From assembly GCA_964575225.1 (NCBI GenBank), contig CAZNQW010000090.1, forward strand, positions 1 to 14,451: a stretch of DNA of 14,451 nucleotides, given 5' to 3'. The stretch comes from CAZNQW01 sp964575225. GTDB taxonomy: Bacteria; Chloroflexota; Anaerolineae; JAAYZQ01. The position numbers and the translations under genes were made by a program. Below are positions 14,408-14,451 of the stretch, piece by piece (positions within the stretch are counted from its first letter, which is position 1; every line of letters starts with the position of its first letter). The notes below the pieces were generated by a model. That model was given only the letters and a program-made list of their open reading frames with translations, searched no databases and was not told the origin of the DNA.

Positions 14408-14451
14408 AGATCGGAAGAGCACACGTCTGAACTCCAGTCACCGCTCATTAT
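14408..14451 (+). other. Illumina TruSeq adapter plus index (non-genomic contamination)
   Basis: The sequence from AGATCGGAAGAGC (14408-14420) to 14441 is the 34-nt TruSeq index-read adapter, exact throughout. It is followed by an 8-base index CGCTCATT (14442-14449), which matches TruSeq HT i7 index D703, and by AT, the first two bases of the adapter's continuation. This is library construct carried into the assembly, not genome. Translated forward it gives the known artefact peptide EIGRAHV; on the reverse strand it gives SSDVCSSDL. Confidence 0.98.

Noticed and set aside
13594..14448. 284-codon minus-strand open frame ending in adapter
   Set aside because: It begins inside the adapter (peptide SSDVCSSDL is an adapter translation) and is otherwise antisense to the AtuA-family gene.

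Overview
The window looks like a contig end from a metagenome or draft genome of a GC-rich Chloroflexota bacterium, most likely Anaerolineae/Caldilineae-like. The clearest lineage hint is the first gene. It encodes a lipoprotein with a Val/Glu/Thr-rich linker (repeats such as EKVVTQVV and EQVVVKETVVV) between its lipobox and a family 5 solute-binding domain, a layout common in Chloroflexota binding proteins. This assignment is inference. All genes lie on the + strand, and TGA is used as a normal stop (at 9107 and 10666).

Left part (1-4843): a short tandem repeat at the very edge may be the end of an insertion sequence. It is followed by a near-consensus sigma-70 promoter, a ~170 nt leader and the family 5 binding protein, which a strong hairpin terminator closes. 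Next come two related LivK/AmiC-type (type 1 periplasmic-binding fold) proteins that both lack a signal peptide. Between them lies a small glutaredoxin-fold gene whose domain is complete only if an in-frame TGA is read through. The TGA falls exactly on the first Cys of the redox motif (giving UxxC), and a SECIS-like hairpin follows at the right distance. This candidate selenoprotein is the most interesting item in the window, and ordinary gene calling would truncate it to start after its active site.

Middle (4866-6320): a class I/II PLP aminotransferase, then a 90-codon relic of an amino-acid-type ABC ATPase that has lost Walker A, the signature motif and the catalytic Glu.

Right part (6356-14407): a tightly spaced catabolic operon. 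It holds an FMN/FAD/Fe-S ene-reductase of the 2,4-dienoyl-CoA reductase/TMADH/BaiCD type (one expected cluster Cys not seen), three tandem short-chain dehydrogenases, a CaiB/BaiF family III CoA-transferase, a thiolase and an AtuA-family protein. The set suggests CoA activation of a carboxylic acid, reduction of a conjugated double bond, alcohol/ketone oxidation and thiolytic cleavage. It could act on terpenoid, steroid-like, alicyclic or carnitine-like compounds; the substrate cannot be read from the sequence.

The last 44 bases (14408-14451) are not genomic. They are Illumina TruSeq adapter plus an 8-base index, so the AtuA gene is cut at the contig end and its apparent C-terminus (IGRAHV, stop) is artificial.
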